Shown here: positions 20,389-31,529 of the stretch, piece by piece
How positions within the stretch are numbered: the first letter of the stretch is position 1
Layout of the letters: each line of letters opens with the position of its first letter
Assembly (NCBI GenBank): GCA_963691705.1
Contig: OY829546.1
Location: forward strand, 630,001-694,000
Source of the DNA: Viola odorata
Lineage: Eukaryota; Streptophyta; Magnoliopsida; Malpighiales; Violaceae
Reading direction: 5' to 3'
Length of the DNA stretch: 64,000 nt
Notes under the pieces: model-generated
Told to the model about the DNA's origin: nothing
Seen by the model: the letters and a program-made list of their open reading frames with translations, nothing else
The model's database searches: none
Translations under genes and position numbers: made by a program

Positions 20389-23262
20389 ATGACCAGGTCC
20401 TCTTGCAGAGAAGAAGATTTGCTACTGTACAATCCGAATCTCACTAAGACCGAAGCACAACTCAGAAAGATAGCTAGAAAGAGGAAAACTCCAGAAGAAA
20501 GTGAATCGGAAACCTCTAGTTCCGAAACAGATTTTAGTCTAGACCACAGTCTTGGCCTAGACTCCGGCCAAGACATGGAAGAAAATCGACAAGAACCGAC
20601 GATGAGGGAGCTAAACAAGACAGCGGAGCAGGAAACCTTCTCCTGTATCGCTTTGCCAACAGTGGCAAATGACTGGTCTATAAAGACCAATATGGTGGCC
20701 AACCTTCCTAAGTTCTTTGGCCATTCGAATGAAAACCCATTCAAGCATCTGAGGAACCTACACGTTCAATGTGACATGATGAAACCAGCTGCTGTGAATA
20801 TGGAAAGAGCAAAGTTGAAAGCTTTTCCATGCTCTCTTGAGGGGGCTGCCCAGAATTGGTTCTACAGCCTACCTCACAACACGGTCAACACTTGGGCCGA
20901 GATGTCCACTTTGTTCCTCAACAAGTATTGGAATGCAACAAAAGCAGGGGTAGCTAGAAAGAACATGGCTGCCATCCAACAAAGGGACGATGAGGGTCTA
21001 AGTGAATATCATCAACGGTTCAGGGAGTTACAAGAAGTATGCCCTACACACGGAGTTGCGGATCAGACAATGATCCAGTACTTTTATGACGGGATGCTTC
21101 CAGCCACCAAAGAAAAAGTTGATTCAGCCGCTGGTGGAGCGTTGCAAGATTTGACTGTCACAAGAGCCAAGATGCTACTTCAAACTATGGCGGACAATTG
21201 CCAAAATAATATTTCTTCTGACCGAAACTCTATTCCTTCAAATATTTGTGCTGTTAATGTTGAACAAAAGTTAACTGAATTAACTGACATGGTCAAAAAT
21301 CTCTCTATTAACTTTTCAGGTGCAATGCCCACAGGAGTTCAGAATCAAAAGCAGGTAGCTTCAGTGTGTGGGATATGCCAGCAGCAGGATCATCAAACCA
21401 ACAATTGTTATATGGTGCAACACTCTCCGGATGATATGACTCAGGTTAACGCAGCATACGCACATAACCAAGGGAGCATGCAGAACTACCCTCAGGGGAG
21501 TAACGAGTACTCATGGAGAGGCCACCCAAACTTCAGATGGAGCGATCCAGTCCCTCCACAACAGAATCTAGGCCGAGCTCCTGGCCAAGCCCCAATACCT
21601 CAGCTGCCACCAGCACCTCAACCTTTGCAGATTATAGGTCCATCTATAGAAGACACTCTTAAAAGTTTTATGCAAACAACCCAAACTGGTTTGGTAGAGA
21701 TGCAGAAAAATTTTATGCAGTCACAGATAGAGATGCAGAAGAGTTTTATGCAATCACAGGCGGAGATGCAGAAGCAAATCAATCAGATGGCTAACCAAGG
21801 CAGATTACCTCCCACCACGGTAAACAATCCAGCTCACCATGTTAATGTTAGTGCCATGAGTTTAAGGAGTGGAAGTGTGTTACCAGAGAGGCAAGGTGCG
21901 AAAACAGACAAGGAATTGGAGAAAATTCAATCGCAAGAGTTGGATGAAAATGAGGCAGAAGCTGTCTTGGCCAAGACTCGGGCCAAGACAGCAGTTCCCA
22001 CGGACGCAGAAAGAACAGAACCTGTCTTGGCCAAGACTCGGGCCAAGACTGACCAGAAAGAGGAAGTGATCGAAATTCCTCCACCGTTTCCTCCTAGATC
22101 CTCAAAAGAGAAGAAACAAGATGAAGCAAGGGACTTTATGAATTTTTTTGGAAAGATAGCTGTTAATATGCCTATGTTAGACTTAATTGCCAAAGTTCCC
22201 TCTTATGCTAAACTTCTTAAAGAATTTTGCACTAACAAAAAGAAAGTTGCAGGTGTAGAGAGGGTGAATTTAGTTCATACAATGCAGCAACTTCCAGAGA
22301 AGTGCAAGGATCAAGGGACTTTCACCATTCCATGCCGAATAGGAAATAAGACGATAGAGAAAGCACTTTGTGACTTGGGAGCCGGCATCAACGTCATGTC
22401 CTTGAGAGAATTCAAGACGTTGAAGATAGGTACAATGAAGGAAACTGATCTGTTGATTCAGCTAGCTGACAGATCGTTCATCCGACCCAAGGGAGTCGTG
22501 ACAGATGTCTTGGTAATGGTAGATGATTTTATATATCCAGTGGACTTTTACATTGTTGAAATGAATGTTCAATTGCCATCTTGCACCACTGACATTTTAT
22601 TAGGAAGACCATTTCTAAGGACATCGAAGGCTAAGATTGACTGCTTTGAAGGGAGCATAATTTTAGAATTCTTTGGAAGTACTATAAAATTCAGCATCAC
22701 AGAAGCATCACAGCATCCTAATGATCCACATTGCGTGAATTTTCTTGATATTTTAGATCCAATAGCAGGATTGGAGGAAAGAGCAGGAGATCAGAAGGAA
22801 CTCCCAGAAGTTTTGGCCAGTTTGGCCGATCCAGAAAAAACAGACTCAGTCTTGGCCTCGAGCTTGGCCAAGACGCAGGCCAAGACTGCCAAACCGAAGA
22901 AAAAAACTGTAAGTTGCCAATTCGTGCAGTCTACGGTTCCTAAATTCCTACCTTCTGTTGTGCAGACACCACAACTGGAGTCGAAGGCTTTGCAAGACCC
23001 ACCCATTACAGATCCAGCAGCAGCAGCTGATCTAGGCCAAGACACAGGCCAAGACTGCGGCCAAAATCCCTTATCTAGTCTCCACCTGAAAACGGACTTC
23101 AGCAGCACTCCACTCGCTCAACAACAACAGTCCATCCTGGAACATCCTGGACAACCGCCAGGCCAAGAACCTCCTGCTTCAAGAGCTCCGAAACCAAAAG
23201 ACCCTCCTGCCCCTGATCTAGGCCAAGCTTCTGGCCAAGATCCCCAGACCCCAGCAACCTGA
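20389..23262 (+). CDS. Gag-protease polyprotein fused to ORF3 tail (element 1)
   Basis: One frame of 957 codons from ATG at 20389. The N-terminal third holds the retrotransposon gag domain (FKHLRNLHVQCDMMKPA; AQNWFYSLP; FLNKYWNATKAG). A CCHC knuckle CGICQQQDHQTNNC follows at about residue 325. The retropepsin domain lies near residues 640-770, with DLGAG in place of the usual D-T/S-G active site, and ILLGRPFL. After PSVVQTPQLESKALQ the sequence jumps to a proline- and LGQD-rich tail matching the end of ORF3 (48.0-48.1 kb). The join is in frame. Dispersed VLAKTxAKT and LGQDxGQD motifs come from the DNA palindromes. Confidence 0.9.
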   Translation: MTRSSCREEDLLLYNPNLTKTEAQLRKIARKRKTPEESESETSSSETDFSLDHSLGLDSGQDMEENRQEPTMRELNKTAEQETFSCIALPTVANDWSIKTNMVANLPKFFGHSNENPFKHLRNLHVQCDMMKPAAVNMERAKLKAFPCSLEGAAQNWFYSLPHNTVNTWAEMSTLFLNKYWNATKAGVARKNMAAIQQRDDEGLSEYHQRFRELQEVCPTHGVADQTMIQYFYDGMLPATKEKVDSAAGGALQDLTVTRAKMLLQTMADNCQNNISSDRNSIPSNICAVNVEQKLTELTDMVKNLSINFSGAMPTGVQNQKQVASVCGICQQQDHQTNNCYMVQHSPDDMTQVNAAYAHNQGSMQNYPQGSNEYSWRGHPNFRWSDPVPPQQNLGRAPGQAPIPQLPPAPQPLQIIGPSIEDTLKSFMQTTQTGLVEMQKNFMQSQIEMQKSFMQSQAEMQKQINQMANQGRLPPTTVNNPAHHVNVSAMSLRSGSVLPERQGAKTDKELEKIQSQELDENEAEAVLAKTRAKTAVPTDAERTEPVLAKTRAKTDQKEEVIEIPPPFPPRSSKEKKQDEARDFMNFFGKIAVNMPMLDLIAKVPSYAKLLKEFCTNKKKVAGVERVNLVHTMQQLPEKCKDQGTFTIPCRIGNKTIEKALCDLGAGINVMSLREFKTLKIGTMKETDLLIQLADRSFIRPKGVVTDVLVMVDDFIYPVDFYIVEMNVQLPSCTTDILLGRPFLRTSKAKIDCFEGSIILEFFGSTIKFSITEASQHPNDPHCVNFLDILDPIAGLEERAGDQKELPEVLASLADPEKTDSVLASSLAKTQAKTAKPKKKTVSCQFVQSTVPKFLPSVVQTPQLESKALQDPPITDPAAAADLGQDTGQDCGQNPLSSLHLKTDFSSTPLAQQQQSILEHPGQPPGQEPPASRAPKPKDPPAPDLGQASGQDPQTPAT

Positions 23263-23334
23263 GTTGCTTCTGCCCCCAGGTTATATCTTTCCTTTCTTTT
23301 ATTTTTATGTTTTGTCTTTTATTTTTGTCTCTCC

Positions 23335-23373
23335 ACACAATGAGGACATTGTGTCTTTTAAGTGTGGGGAGGG
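23335..23373 (+). promoter_or_regulatory. Hairpin followed by polypurine-like tract
   Basis: Arms ACACAATG (23335-23342) and CATTGTGT (23347-23354) with an AGGA loop, followed at 23360-23373 by AAGTGTGGGGAGGG. The same arrangement is at 48219-48257 and, with changed but paired arms, at 40013-40050. Confidence 0.65.
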
Positions 23374-24365
23374 TGTTAAATATGTCTTGTGTTTTTGTGA
23401 ATATTGAATGTTTGATTGTGTGTTTTGCGTCTGTTTCTGTGAGTCAAATTAGTGTGTTTTAATTTTTTATTTTTATATCAGTATGTCCAGTATAGAGTCA
23501 GTCATTTGCATGATTTTTATTGGTATTTTTATGCATGTTTTGAGTTTGTTTTGTTGTGAACATCCGAATCCCTGTTTTCTTGCTTAGATTGTTTAGTCTT
23601 TTGGTGGGATTGCATGTAGACACTTTTCTAGGGAATACAATGCTTTAGTAACAGGGATGTGAATGAGCGTAAATGATCAATGCCTAAGGGGCATTTAATC
23701 TGATGTTTCCCGAACGTTAGTCATCCATATGGTCGTAAGGACACCTAGCTAGGACCTTAATTCTTATTAGGATGATGAGGTTTGCTGCCTGGATTTGAGT
23801 GTGTCGTTCTATCTGTTGTAGTGTGAGACAAATAAAGGTGTTGGAATGTCATAGGACAGACATAGCAAAGGTGGAAGTCCCCGCTGAAAAGGACAAGCTC
23901 TGTCTATGTGCCGTGTCTATAAAAGAAAAAATTTATCATAGAAAAGACACTTGAATTGTCAGAAGAAAAAAAAATTTGCTAAAGACATAAAAGAAAATAA
24001 AAGAAGAAAAATCTCTGTCAAAGTGATTTAAATGGCACCAGTCTTTAGGCACTTTTTGATAGACGACACTTGGTGGGACTCAAATCCTTGGTGAACCTTG
24101 TTGCCCTATACTTTATCATCTAATCTAGTAGGGTGTCTTGATACCATGTGGAAGGTGTATGTTCGGGGTATTGATCATTCCTTGTTAGTCTTGCATTGGG
24201 TACTCTAGTGAAGTGTCTTGGCAGATCCAGTGGACGGGTAAGCAATTTGAAAATGAGAAAGTCCAAGGGGTCAGGATGTCTGTTTTGTTTTGATGTGTTT
24301 TTAATTTTTGTTGAGTCTTTGAGTCTGTATGCTTGGGGGCAAGCATTGTTTAAGTGTGGGGAGTT
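23374..24365 (+). other. 3' untranslated region of Athila-like element 1
   Basis: About 1 kb of non-coding DNA between the ORF and the 3' LTR, closely matching 48258-49269 of element 2. It ends in a GCTTG/CAAGC hairpin (about 24331-24344) and the polypurine tract AAGTGTGGGGAG at 24352-24363, next to the LTR. Confidence 0.8.
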
Positions 24366-25883
24366 TGATTGCATTGCATTTCATCATGTTTTATTGTCCA
24401 TTTTCTAGTTATTTTGGACAGTAATTCTATTGATATTCCCTTTAATTTCCCACATTTGATCAGGTCTGGTTTGGAGGCTGAATGAGAAGAATTCACGAAG
24501 TTTAGAGCTGAAGCTGTTTATTCGAGTCTAGGCCTGGGTCTTGGCCTAGACATATTCGCATCTGACGCAGTGCGCTTACCAGAATCGTCTTGGCCTAGAC
24601 TCCGGCCAAGACTCCTTTGCGATCAGACTGCAGCTTGGAGCGATTGAAGTATTTTTGGAGTTGGACTCTCACAGCTGGCACGTAGCAGCTGTCCAGCAAT
24701 TTTAGAGGGATAGGAAGACTATCTTATGAAGAATCCCGAAGGGGATCTCCCTCTTTATTTAATTACGATTTAGTTTCCATATTTAGAACAATTTATTGTA
24801 ATAATCTATTAGGAGATTATTTAGGAGATTGAGTTGGAGAAGGACAGAGGAGTTTTAGCTTTCTTATAGCTGATCTCGTCCTCCCCTTTTCCTCTCTCTC
24901 TCTACGCTCTCTTCTTCTTCCCCAATTCGACACTTTTATTGCTCCGGATTCAATTCTTTGAATCTCGGATTTAATTTATTTATGCAATCAAGTATTCTTA
25001 TTATTCATTCATGAGTATGAGTAGCTAAAAACCCATTCTTGGTAAGGGTGATGAGCTGAAGTTCTTAATGCAATCGTGAGACACAATCCGTTCTTCACAA
25101 TCTCTTTCTTTGTATTTATTTATTCTTGAACTTAATCCATCGCTTACTCACTAGAGCCAAGGTTTGATCATCCTTGTTCTCTAGGAGAGAAGAGTTGTAA
25201 CCAGTCTAGAAGGAGAGGGAGTACCCGCCGGCTAGACGGAGTAGGTGACTAGTCTCGAGCAGACTAGAAGAATAGGTAAAATAGGTAGAGACCAGATTGA
25301 CAACCTAGGAACTTAGCCTAGGTACTGTCTTCCCCTGCACCATTGAAGAGGTGAGCAACCATTCAAGACAGCAGTCAAACGGATAAACCCTTTAACCAGC
25401 AAGGTGTCCCTTGGCTAGGATTATCAGGAGAGGGAGTACCCGCCAGATAGTTTGAAGAGGAGGGAAGATAGGAGGGAAAAGGAGTTCCTCCCCTCTATAG
25501 CAGTACTATGAAGAAGAGATGAACATACTCCAGTCCATGATCGATGCATAAGAACGCAAGCTCACCCATCGCCCTTACCTGGAATTCCGTATCACAAGAC
25601 TTATTTCCAATCTAGCCCGCAGTCTTGGCCTAGACTTCGGCCAATACTATCTTATATTTTAAACTGTTTTCATTACTTTCTGTTTTGTCTTTAGTTTCAG
25701 ATAACAACCAACCAAAACTCAGTGACGAGGAAGTCAAACTCAAGAACTACATTTCCTAGAGGTCTCTGTGGACGATCCTCTTACCATCATCTACAAATCC
25801 TTGTAGACAGTGATAAGTTGTATTTCTACCCCCATTTCCATACTTATTTCACTCTTATATTTGACGTGTTCGACGCGCGGTCA
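24366..25883 (+). repeat. 3' LTR of Athila-like element 1
   Basis: 1518 bp, same sequence as 18800-20317 by eye. Palindrome copy at 24587-24612. Followed by target duplication AATAA and the TRIM remainder. Confidence 0.92.
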
Positions 25884-27941
25884 AATAAAAATTAAATATA
25901 AGAGGAGTTGATCCTCTTAATGGAATGAGGCCTTTTGTGAAAACCGTGCGGGCTCAGGCTCTCCCACATCGGAAAGAAAAGAGAAATAAAAATTAAATAT
26001 AAGAGGAGTTGATCCTCTTAATGGAATGAGGCCTTTTGTGAAAACCGTGCGGGCTCAGGCTCAAAGCGGACAATATTATTCCATTAAGAGAGACTCGGGT
26101 GGTTTTTATTTTCTCCAACAGTGAGGGAGCAGAAGTGCTTAGAGATAATAATGCTAGGAGCAATTATGATGCAGTAAAATTTCCATTTGAGGTGCACATG
26201 AACATGGACACAAGTATGCTAATAAGCCGATTGCTTTAACTTAAAAGTGAATCTTGCTAGTATGCAAAGAGAACAGTCTGTACGAGTGTCTAGAATGATA
26301 ATTGTGCAGAAAAACCTAATTGAGCACTAAAAATAAGAGAACATATCTAGCATCTCCTGTGGGTTACCTAAACATAACTTACTTTCGACTCCACCACTTC
26401 CCCGTATTTCTGTAGCTCCTTAACAACAACATCCATATGGGAATTTAGCCCAGCCTTCAGATCTGGAAGAACTTTCTTGACATGCTGCTCCAGTACCTAA
26501 AATTAAAAATCAAACCCCACAAACATGCATGGGTGGATCAGATACCGTGATAATAATAACGCATGAAGTTCAGGTTTGGGGACAGGGAAGCTGAATGCAG
26601 ACCTGATTCAGCTTCTTTGCTAACTGGGGAATCCCACAACGATCAGAGAGACCATTATATACCTTCATTATATTGGCCATTACACAAATTTTAAGTCAAG
26701 CCAAACTCAACTATATAACAATAAAGTCAAAAACCATTATTTGAGGGACTGAAAAAAGTACAGGATGAGCACGGAAGAACTGCTCCTCAAGTGTAAGTGC
26801 ATCTTGAATGCTGCGTTTACAGTTGATATCCTGTAACACAATAGGTAACAGGTGAGGACAGGTATAGCAATGCAGAAGCTATCAGAATATGGAAATCGAT
26901 TACTTTTACCAGCTTAATTATACCTCTTGACAGCGGTTTACTATACCAACATAACCGAGCTGCAGTGGAATAACTTTCCCGAGCAGAAAGTTACATGCAC
27001 TGGTGCCTCTGTCCATTATATCAATCTAAAATACAACAAGAAAAGCAGAAATCATATTCTCGTTCAAAACCCAATACCAATCAATTAAAATAATCAAAAG
27101 ACAACACAAACCTTTGTAATTACACCGATTGTCCTTGAACCTATTAAGACATGAATTAGATACAAACACTTAAACACTAACTCTGAAATTTAAAGAATCG
27201 TTAAATTTACCGGTTGGATCGACTTCTCGAGCCATTTGAAGAGCATCAGAGGTAGCTAAATCCGAATTGGCGGGAGAAACTGCTAATATAATGCAATTTT
27301 CTTGTGTAATATAGGGCATTATCATCTTTCTAATTCTTGACTCTATATCACTTGGCTGATCACCAACAGGAACCTTAGTAATCCCCGGTAAATCAACAAG
27401 CGTCATATTAAGCACACGTGGCGATGAAATCTTCAACCGGATTTGCTTGTCCGACACTCCTTTGTTCACTCCGACCTCCCTCTCTGTCTCCGCCTGCAAC
27501 AATCCTGAAAATTAATTTCATCATCTTAAAATCTTTCCTAATTACCATACGGATTTTAAAATTTCAAGTGACCTGGATTTCCTGCCGAATTTGTGAAAAG
27601 TCGTAGAAGATTTTGCCAGGGGAGTGACGAAACTCGCCCCACTCTCTGTCATCCTTCTCATGTTTCTGCGGCCGGTTTTCAAGCATGAGGACGAGTGGCC
27701 TGCGAGTACAAATATCACAGCCGCGAGGGAGAAAGTCGCGGCCGACCAGCGCCTCCAGGACACTAGACTTGCCGCTGCTCTGGCTGCCTACAACGACTAC
27801 TTGTGGTAGAGGTATGTTGTTCAGCTCGCAGCCGAGTGGAGCTATAATGTCCTGGATCTTGTTGATTATCGGAATCAACGACGACCCTATCGTCGCCGAT
27901 GGAATTTCGACGCCGCCATTTTGGGTAGATTGTGGAGGCAT

Positions 27942-28392
27942 TGCGTGGCCGTTGAGAGTGCAGAAAACGGTTTAAAGTTTTATTAAACGCGAGTGAGTGT
28001 TATGTAAGTACTGGTTGCAGAAGAAGATGGAACGCTATCTGGGGCCTGTATCGGAGAAGAAGAAAGCTCGTGGACTCGTAAACTTGAGAAAAACTGCGCT
28101 TTGCGCGAGCGAGAAGTCCGCGCTAGGCATTTATTTTATTAATTAATTGTTCTAATTAATTCAAAACATACTACATGTCGTCCGTCGACTCTTCCCTTCT
28201 CACTAAGTCCCCATATTTATCAAATTAGGGTTTAATGGATCAAAAATTCCCTAAATTTTAATCATCTCCAGCTGCGAATCAGTTACAGAAAAACGGTCCG
28301 TGACAAATCATTTAATCAATAAACAGTAAATGCCAATCTTAAACTATTAATTAAATGGATAAATTTTGAATTACACGATTTTTTCAGGCAAT
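27942..28392. other. Intergenic: DRP3 upstream / ZGPAT downstream
   Basis: The region between the DRP3-like start codon (27941, minus) and the stop of the ZGPAT-like gene (28393, minus). It should hold the DRP3 5' UTR and promoter and the ZGPAT 3' UTR. No specific motif could be defended. Confidence 0.5.
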
Positions 28393-30998
28393 TTAAAACT
28401 TTAGCCATTTCTTCTCTTTTTCCTTGCTAACTACTGAACTTGATGCAGAGGCGTGAGCAGCTTCAACTTCAGCCAAAACTTTGCGAGTCTCGTTTAATTT
28501 CCTCATAGCTGCGTCGTAAACCACCTTCTCTTTTCTGTTTCTATTTGCCATCTCTTCAAGCTTTTCTACGCGCATCCTTAACTCTTTCACCTCATCGTCA
28601 TATGCAACCAGAGCTACTCTATCCACCTTCTTCTCTCCTGAACCTCTGTCCTTCGTCTTCTTAAGAGGGCCACCATTCAAAGCTTCACTGTGCATTGCAA
28701 GTTGGTTATTGATGAGACTAAAAACATCAGGTCTCATTGCCTCCTCGTCTTTCGCAGCCCTAGCCTTTGCAGCAAATTTCTTGTGACGTTTTCGCTTCCC
28801 ACCTCTGCTTCGCTTCTTCTCCTGATTCTCTTTGATCTCTTCTTTTTGAGACTCTAAAGCATGATCAAGAGAATGCTTTGGTGGAAGAACCTTGACAGAT
28901 ATGGGGACTAATATTCCCTGCCCAGATGCACCTAGGCCCATCCCTTCACAATAACCCATATTTGCCATCGTCTTAGAAGCTATGCCCCGAGTGTGATTCT
29001 CCCAATTTGCAAATATAGCGGTTTCTGTTTGGACACCTCTTTGTAGGGCAGTGGTCTCAAGAAATCCTATACCTTGTGCATTCGCATCTTCATAGTCACT
29101 AGAATCAGATTCATCTGAGCTCGCATCACTTTCATCTCCATCACTCATCAAAGCATACTCTGACACCATCATAGCTTCACTCTCAAGCTTTGCAGAGCTT
29201 CCATTGTCGCGGAAAACAACATGCCCAACTCCACGTTCATCTTCCCAGGATTGAAGCTCAGCTTCCCTCCAAATTCCAACATCACTGTCTGTAATTGCCC
29301 AAATACTGGACCCCACCGATGACTGACCCCAAGTTGTTGGGACATACTTCCTGAGGGAAGATAATGACACATCAACCCCTACAATATGAGTCAAACGATA
29401 ATCCAGAAAACTTTTCAGGACAAATCACATGCATATGAAAATAACCATATCGGTTACACAAGTATAAGGAATTTGCCAAAGCAAAAAAGGAAAAGAAATT
29501 CCAAGCCATCACGATGTTATTGTGCATGCACAAACAGAGGCATGACCAGAAAAGATCAAACACAATTACTCTCTATGGACATGAATTAGTTCCACTTTTC
29601 AGTCACCATATGTATCAAATTTATTTGAATGGTTTGAAATACACAAAATACAATTTTTAGGAAGAATTTCAGGATTTAGTGGTCCACATACTGAAGATAA
29701 CTGCAACATACCATGTGATGAGCGGCAGTTAGGACCAAATCGACACCGTTGTTGCAGAAAAAACTTGCACATCTGCACTTGTGTAGTCTACTGTCAGTAT
29801 CTTTTACTACCAAAAGCCACCATTTACTACTTTAAAAAGCACCTCAAGTTACTTGTACGTAACATTTCTTTTCTTACTTCAAAAGTAGTGTTTTAATTTT
29901 TTTGCCTTTCCAACAGATGGAAGTTGCTCCAGTCTGAAGGTCTCCAAGCAATGATAATAGGATATAAGCAATTTAACCGGTATTCAAATGAAACAAAATG
30001 GAGAAACTAAAGGGATGGAGACCCATTTTTCATGAAACAGCTTCAACACAGTTTACAGAAAGCTCTCAAGTCAGAACAAAGGTCAAATCAAGGCCATCTT
30101 ATGAAGTAAAATCCAGGATCAGAAGAACCCTATGCACACGAAGAGACCACCTTCATTTGCACCTAGTAGGAAGGATAAGCTCCTCCCAAAGAAACCATGA
30201 ACGACATAACTCCACCCCCATCGATATATTTTCATCCCAAAAGCAACACATTTCAACTTCACATCCAAGACAGTTTCTAATTCCTATAATGCAGTAGTAG
30301 TATCAGTTCCATGTTCTCACAGACAACCAAACAAGCACAGCGAAACGATAAAACAAACTCAAAAGTCAGATAAGGATGCCGAAAACAAAAGATTCTATTG
30401 AGAAGGTCATCCAGTGTGCATAAATTTGAAATAAACAGAAATGAGTACATTACGCACCAGCATATTTTCAGCAGTAGGTGTGAGGAAAGCGATCTTTGCG
30501 GTTTTAGAACCTTCAAAACCAACAGTTTTACCATTATACCAGCGCCCATCCGTGTGGCGGAACCTACACTTTGACCCAACCGAGTAGCACCTTTCCTCCT
30601 CTACTGGCTCCGGTTCGACACCCGTCGGATCAAGCGGCTCCACCTTAACATCCTCATCACCGTGGTTGCAGCCGCGTAGCACTGAATCAGCCTCTCGTAA
30701 CAAACGCGCTCGCTTTAAATGCAAAAGCCCGTCCTCAGCATCTTTAATTGCTTCAACAAGCTCCTCGCGCACCTAACCCACATCAAATACTTAACAAAAT
30801 TAATCAAACAAATCCATCTTTTAATTTGGGGAAGATGAATAAATCAGAGGAGAGGGGTAAAGATGTAAATACCGAGAGAAGCTCGAGGTTAGAAGGGTCA
30901 GAGGAAAGAGCATCGTCTAAAACAGCGAGCGAATCTTTCTGTTCTTCTAACTATAACTCCAGTTGATTCTCTAGAGCTCGCTCTTCTTCGCTCGCCAT
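28393..30998 (-). CDS. ZGPAT-like Tudor/CCCH/G-patch protein, stop in exon 1
   Basis: Four exons: 30873-30998, 30458-30772, 29712-29772 and 28393-29378, totalling 496 codons, the usual length for plant CCCH-plus-G-patch proteins (ZGPAT type). These are nuclear proteins linked to RNA processing or transcription. A Tudor-like stretch ([20 protein letters not shown]) is in exon 2. The zinc finger is C-x7-C-x5-C-x3-H (exon 3, [11 protein letters not shown]). The G-patch is near residues 296-337 ([19 protein letters not shown]), followed by a basic stretch ([11 protein letters not shown]), a coiled coil and the conserved end EKKWLKF. Codon 16 is TAG (30951-30953) where relatives have glutamine ([14 protein letters not shown]), otherwise the frame is intact. 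It could be a recent null allele or a base-call error. Confidence 0.85.
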
Positions 30999-31237
30999 TG
31001 TTGCCCGTCCCTCCCTCAAAGAACGAAACGGAGACTCCAGACGTAGATAGAGGTGGCGATGTCTATTTCATCGTCGTCTACATATAGGCGAGACGACGCC
31101 TATATCAGAAGAAGACGACATGCCGCTGATTTCAAATATTACCATATGCTCGCTAATCAATTTATCAAACACCTGGCTCCCAAAAAATTTCAAAACGAGA
31201 AAAGGCGAAAGAGACAGACACGAGTGGAAGGTTGAAG
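30999..31237. promoter_or_regulatory. Shared divergent promoter, ZGPAT-like / SKA2-like
   Basis: Only 239 bp separate the start codons of two divergent genes, so promoters and 5' UTRs must overlap here. No TATA element is obvious. Confidence 0.45.
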
Positions 31238-31529
31238 ATGGGGAATCACCATCATCAGGAGCAGCAACACCAGCATCCGGCGATGGACAGTTTGGCGAAT
31301 CTGTTAACCAAAGCAAACCACGATCTCAACATGGTTCAGTTCAAGCTCGAGAGGGAGTTCCAGCAAACCTACCCAGATAACGTAAATTTAGATTTTGGTT
31401 TCCATTTTGTTCAATTTTGCGTTTTTTTTCTTTTTTACTCGAGATAGTTTCTCTAACAAGAGAGTGGTTTTGAATTTCCAGACGAATCCCATGAAGTTGG
31501 TTAACAGGGTAAAGAAGATGCAGGATGAT

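Larger units (their letters stand above)
18800..25883 (+). mobile_element. Athila-like LTR element 1, internally deleted (7.1 kb)
   Basis: Complete insertion with TG..CA LTRs of 1518 bp, duplication AATAA at 18795-18799 and 25884-25888, a primer binding site at 20323-20340 and a purine tract at 24352-24363. It keeps gag and protease (20389-23262) but lacks RT, RNase H and integrase. The gag-PR frame is fused to the end of the third ORF of the full-length relative at 31530-50803. No LTR differences were seen, so it is the youngest large insertion here. It would need pol supplied in trans. Confidence 0.92.
18347..26120 (+). mobile_element. TRIM split by an Athila-like insertion
   Basis: The outer ends are TGTTGGGGTGTGCG and TTTTCTCCAACA (TG..CA), flanked by GTAAG (18342-18346) and GTGAG (26121-26125), a five-base duplication with one change. 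Minus the nested element it is about 685 bp, with no coding capacity, so it fits a terminal-repeat retrotransposon in miniature. LTR words (CCCACATCGG, the AAGAGGA/TCCTCTT hairpin, CCGTGCGGGCTCAGGC) occur near 18370-18470, 18765-18799, 25884-25962 and 25963-26065. A purine tract GTTCGAGGGGGAG lies at about 18742-18754. It sits in a DRP3 intron. Confidence 0.75.
13429..27941 (-). pseudogene. DRP3: DRP3-like dynamin-related gene, main body, restructured
   Basis: Dynamin-related GTPase of the DRP3 type, which divides mitochondria and peroxisomes. Exons: 27573-27941 (start; P-loop GSQSSGKS at residues 52-59), 27211-27493 (DLPG, residues 157-160), 27112-27140, 26934-27025 (T-K|I-D G4 motif split by the intron), 26762-26830, 26603-26662, 26383-26496, then 18124-18233, 17944-18036, 17752-17844, 17516-17653, 17004-17090, 16686-16784, 13874-14019 and 13639-13782 (GED). 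The TRIM with its nested Athila element and the inverted-LTR element both sit in introns. A short exon expected between ESK and AFTAMMEG (LLLN-type motif) was not found, nor the NHTKREL exon after 13639. The next GED piece is only at 1-45, beyond BIG and other fragments. The GTPase domain looks intact, but a normal product is doubtful. Confidence 0.8.

Noticed and set aside
22791..23108. Minus-strand frames with repeated SWP/VLAK-type words inside gag and ORF3
   Set aside because: They are antisense reads of the palindromic motif; the plus frame carries all real domains.
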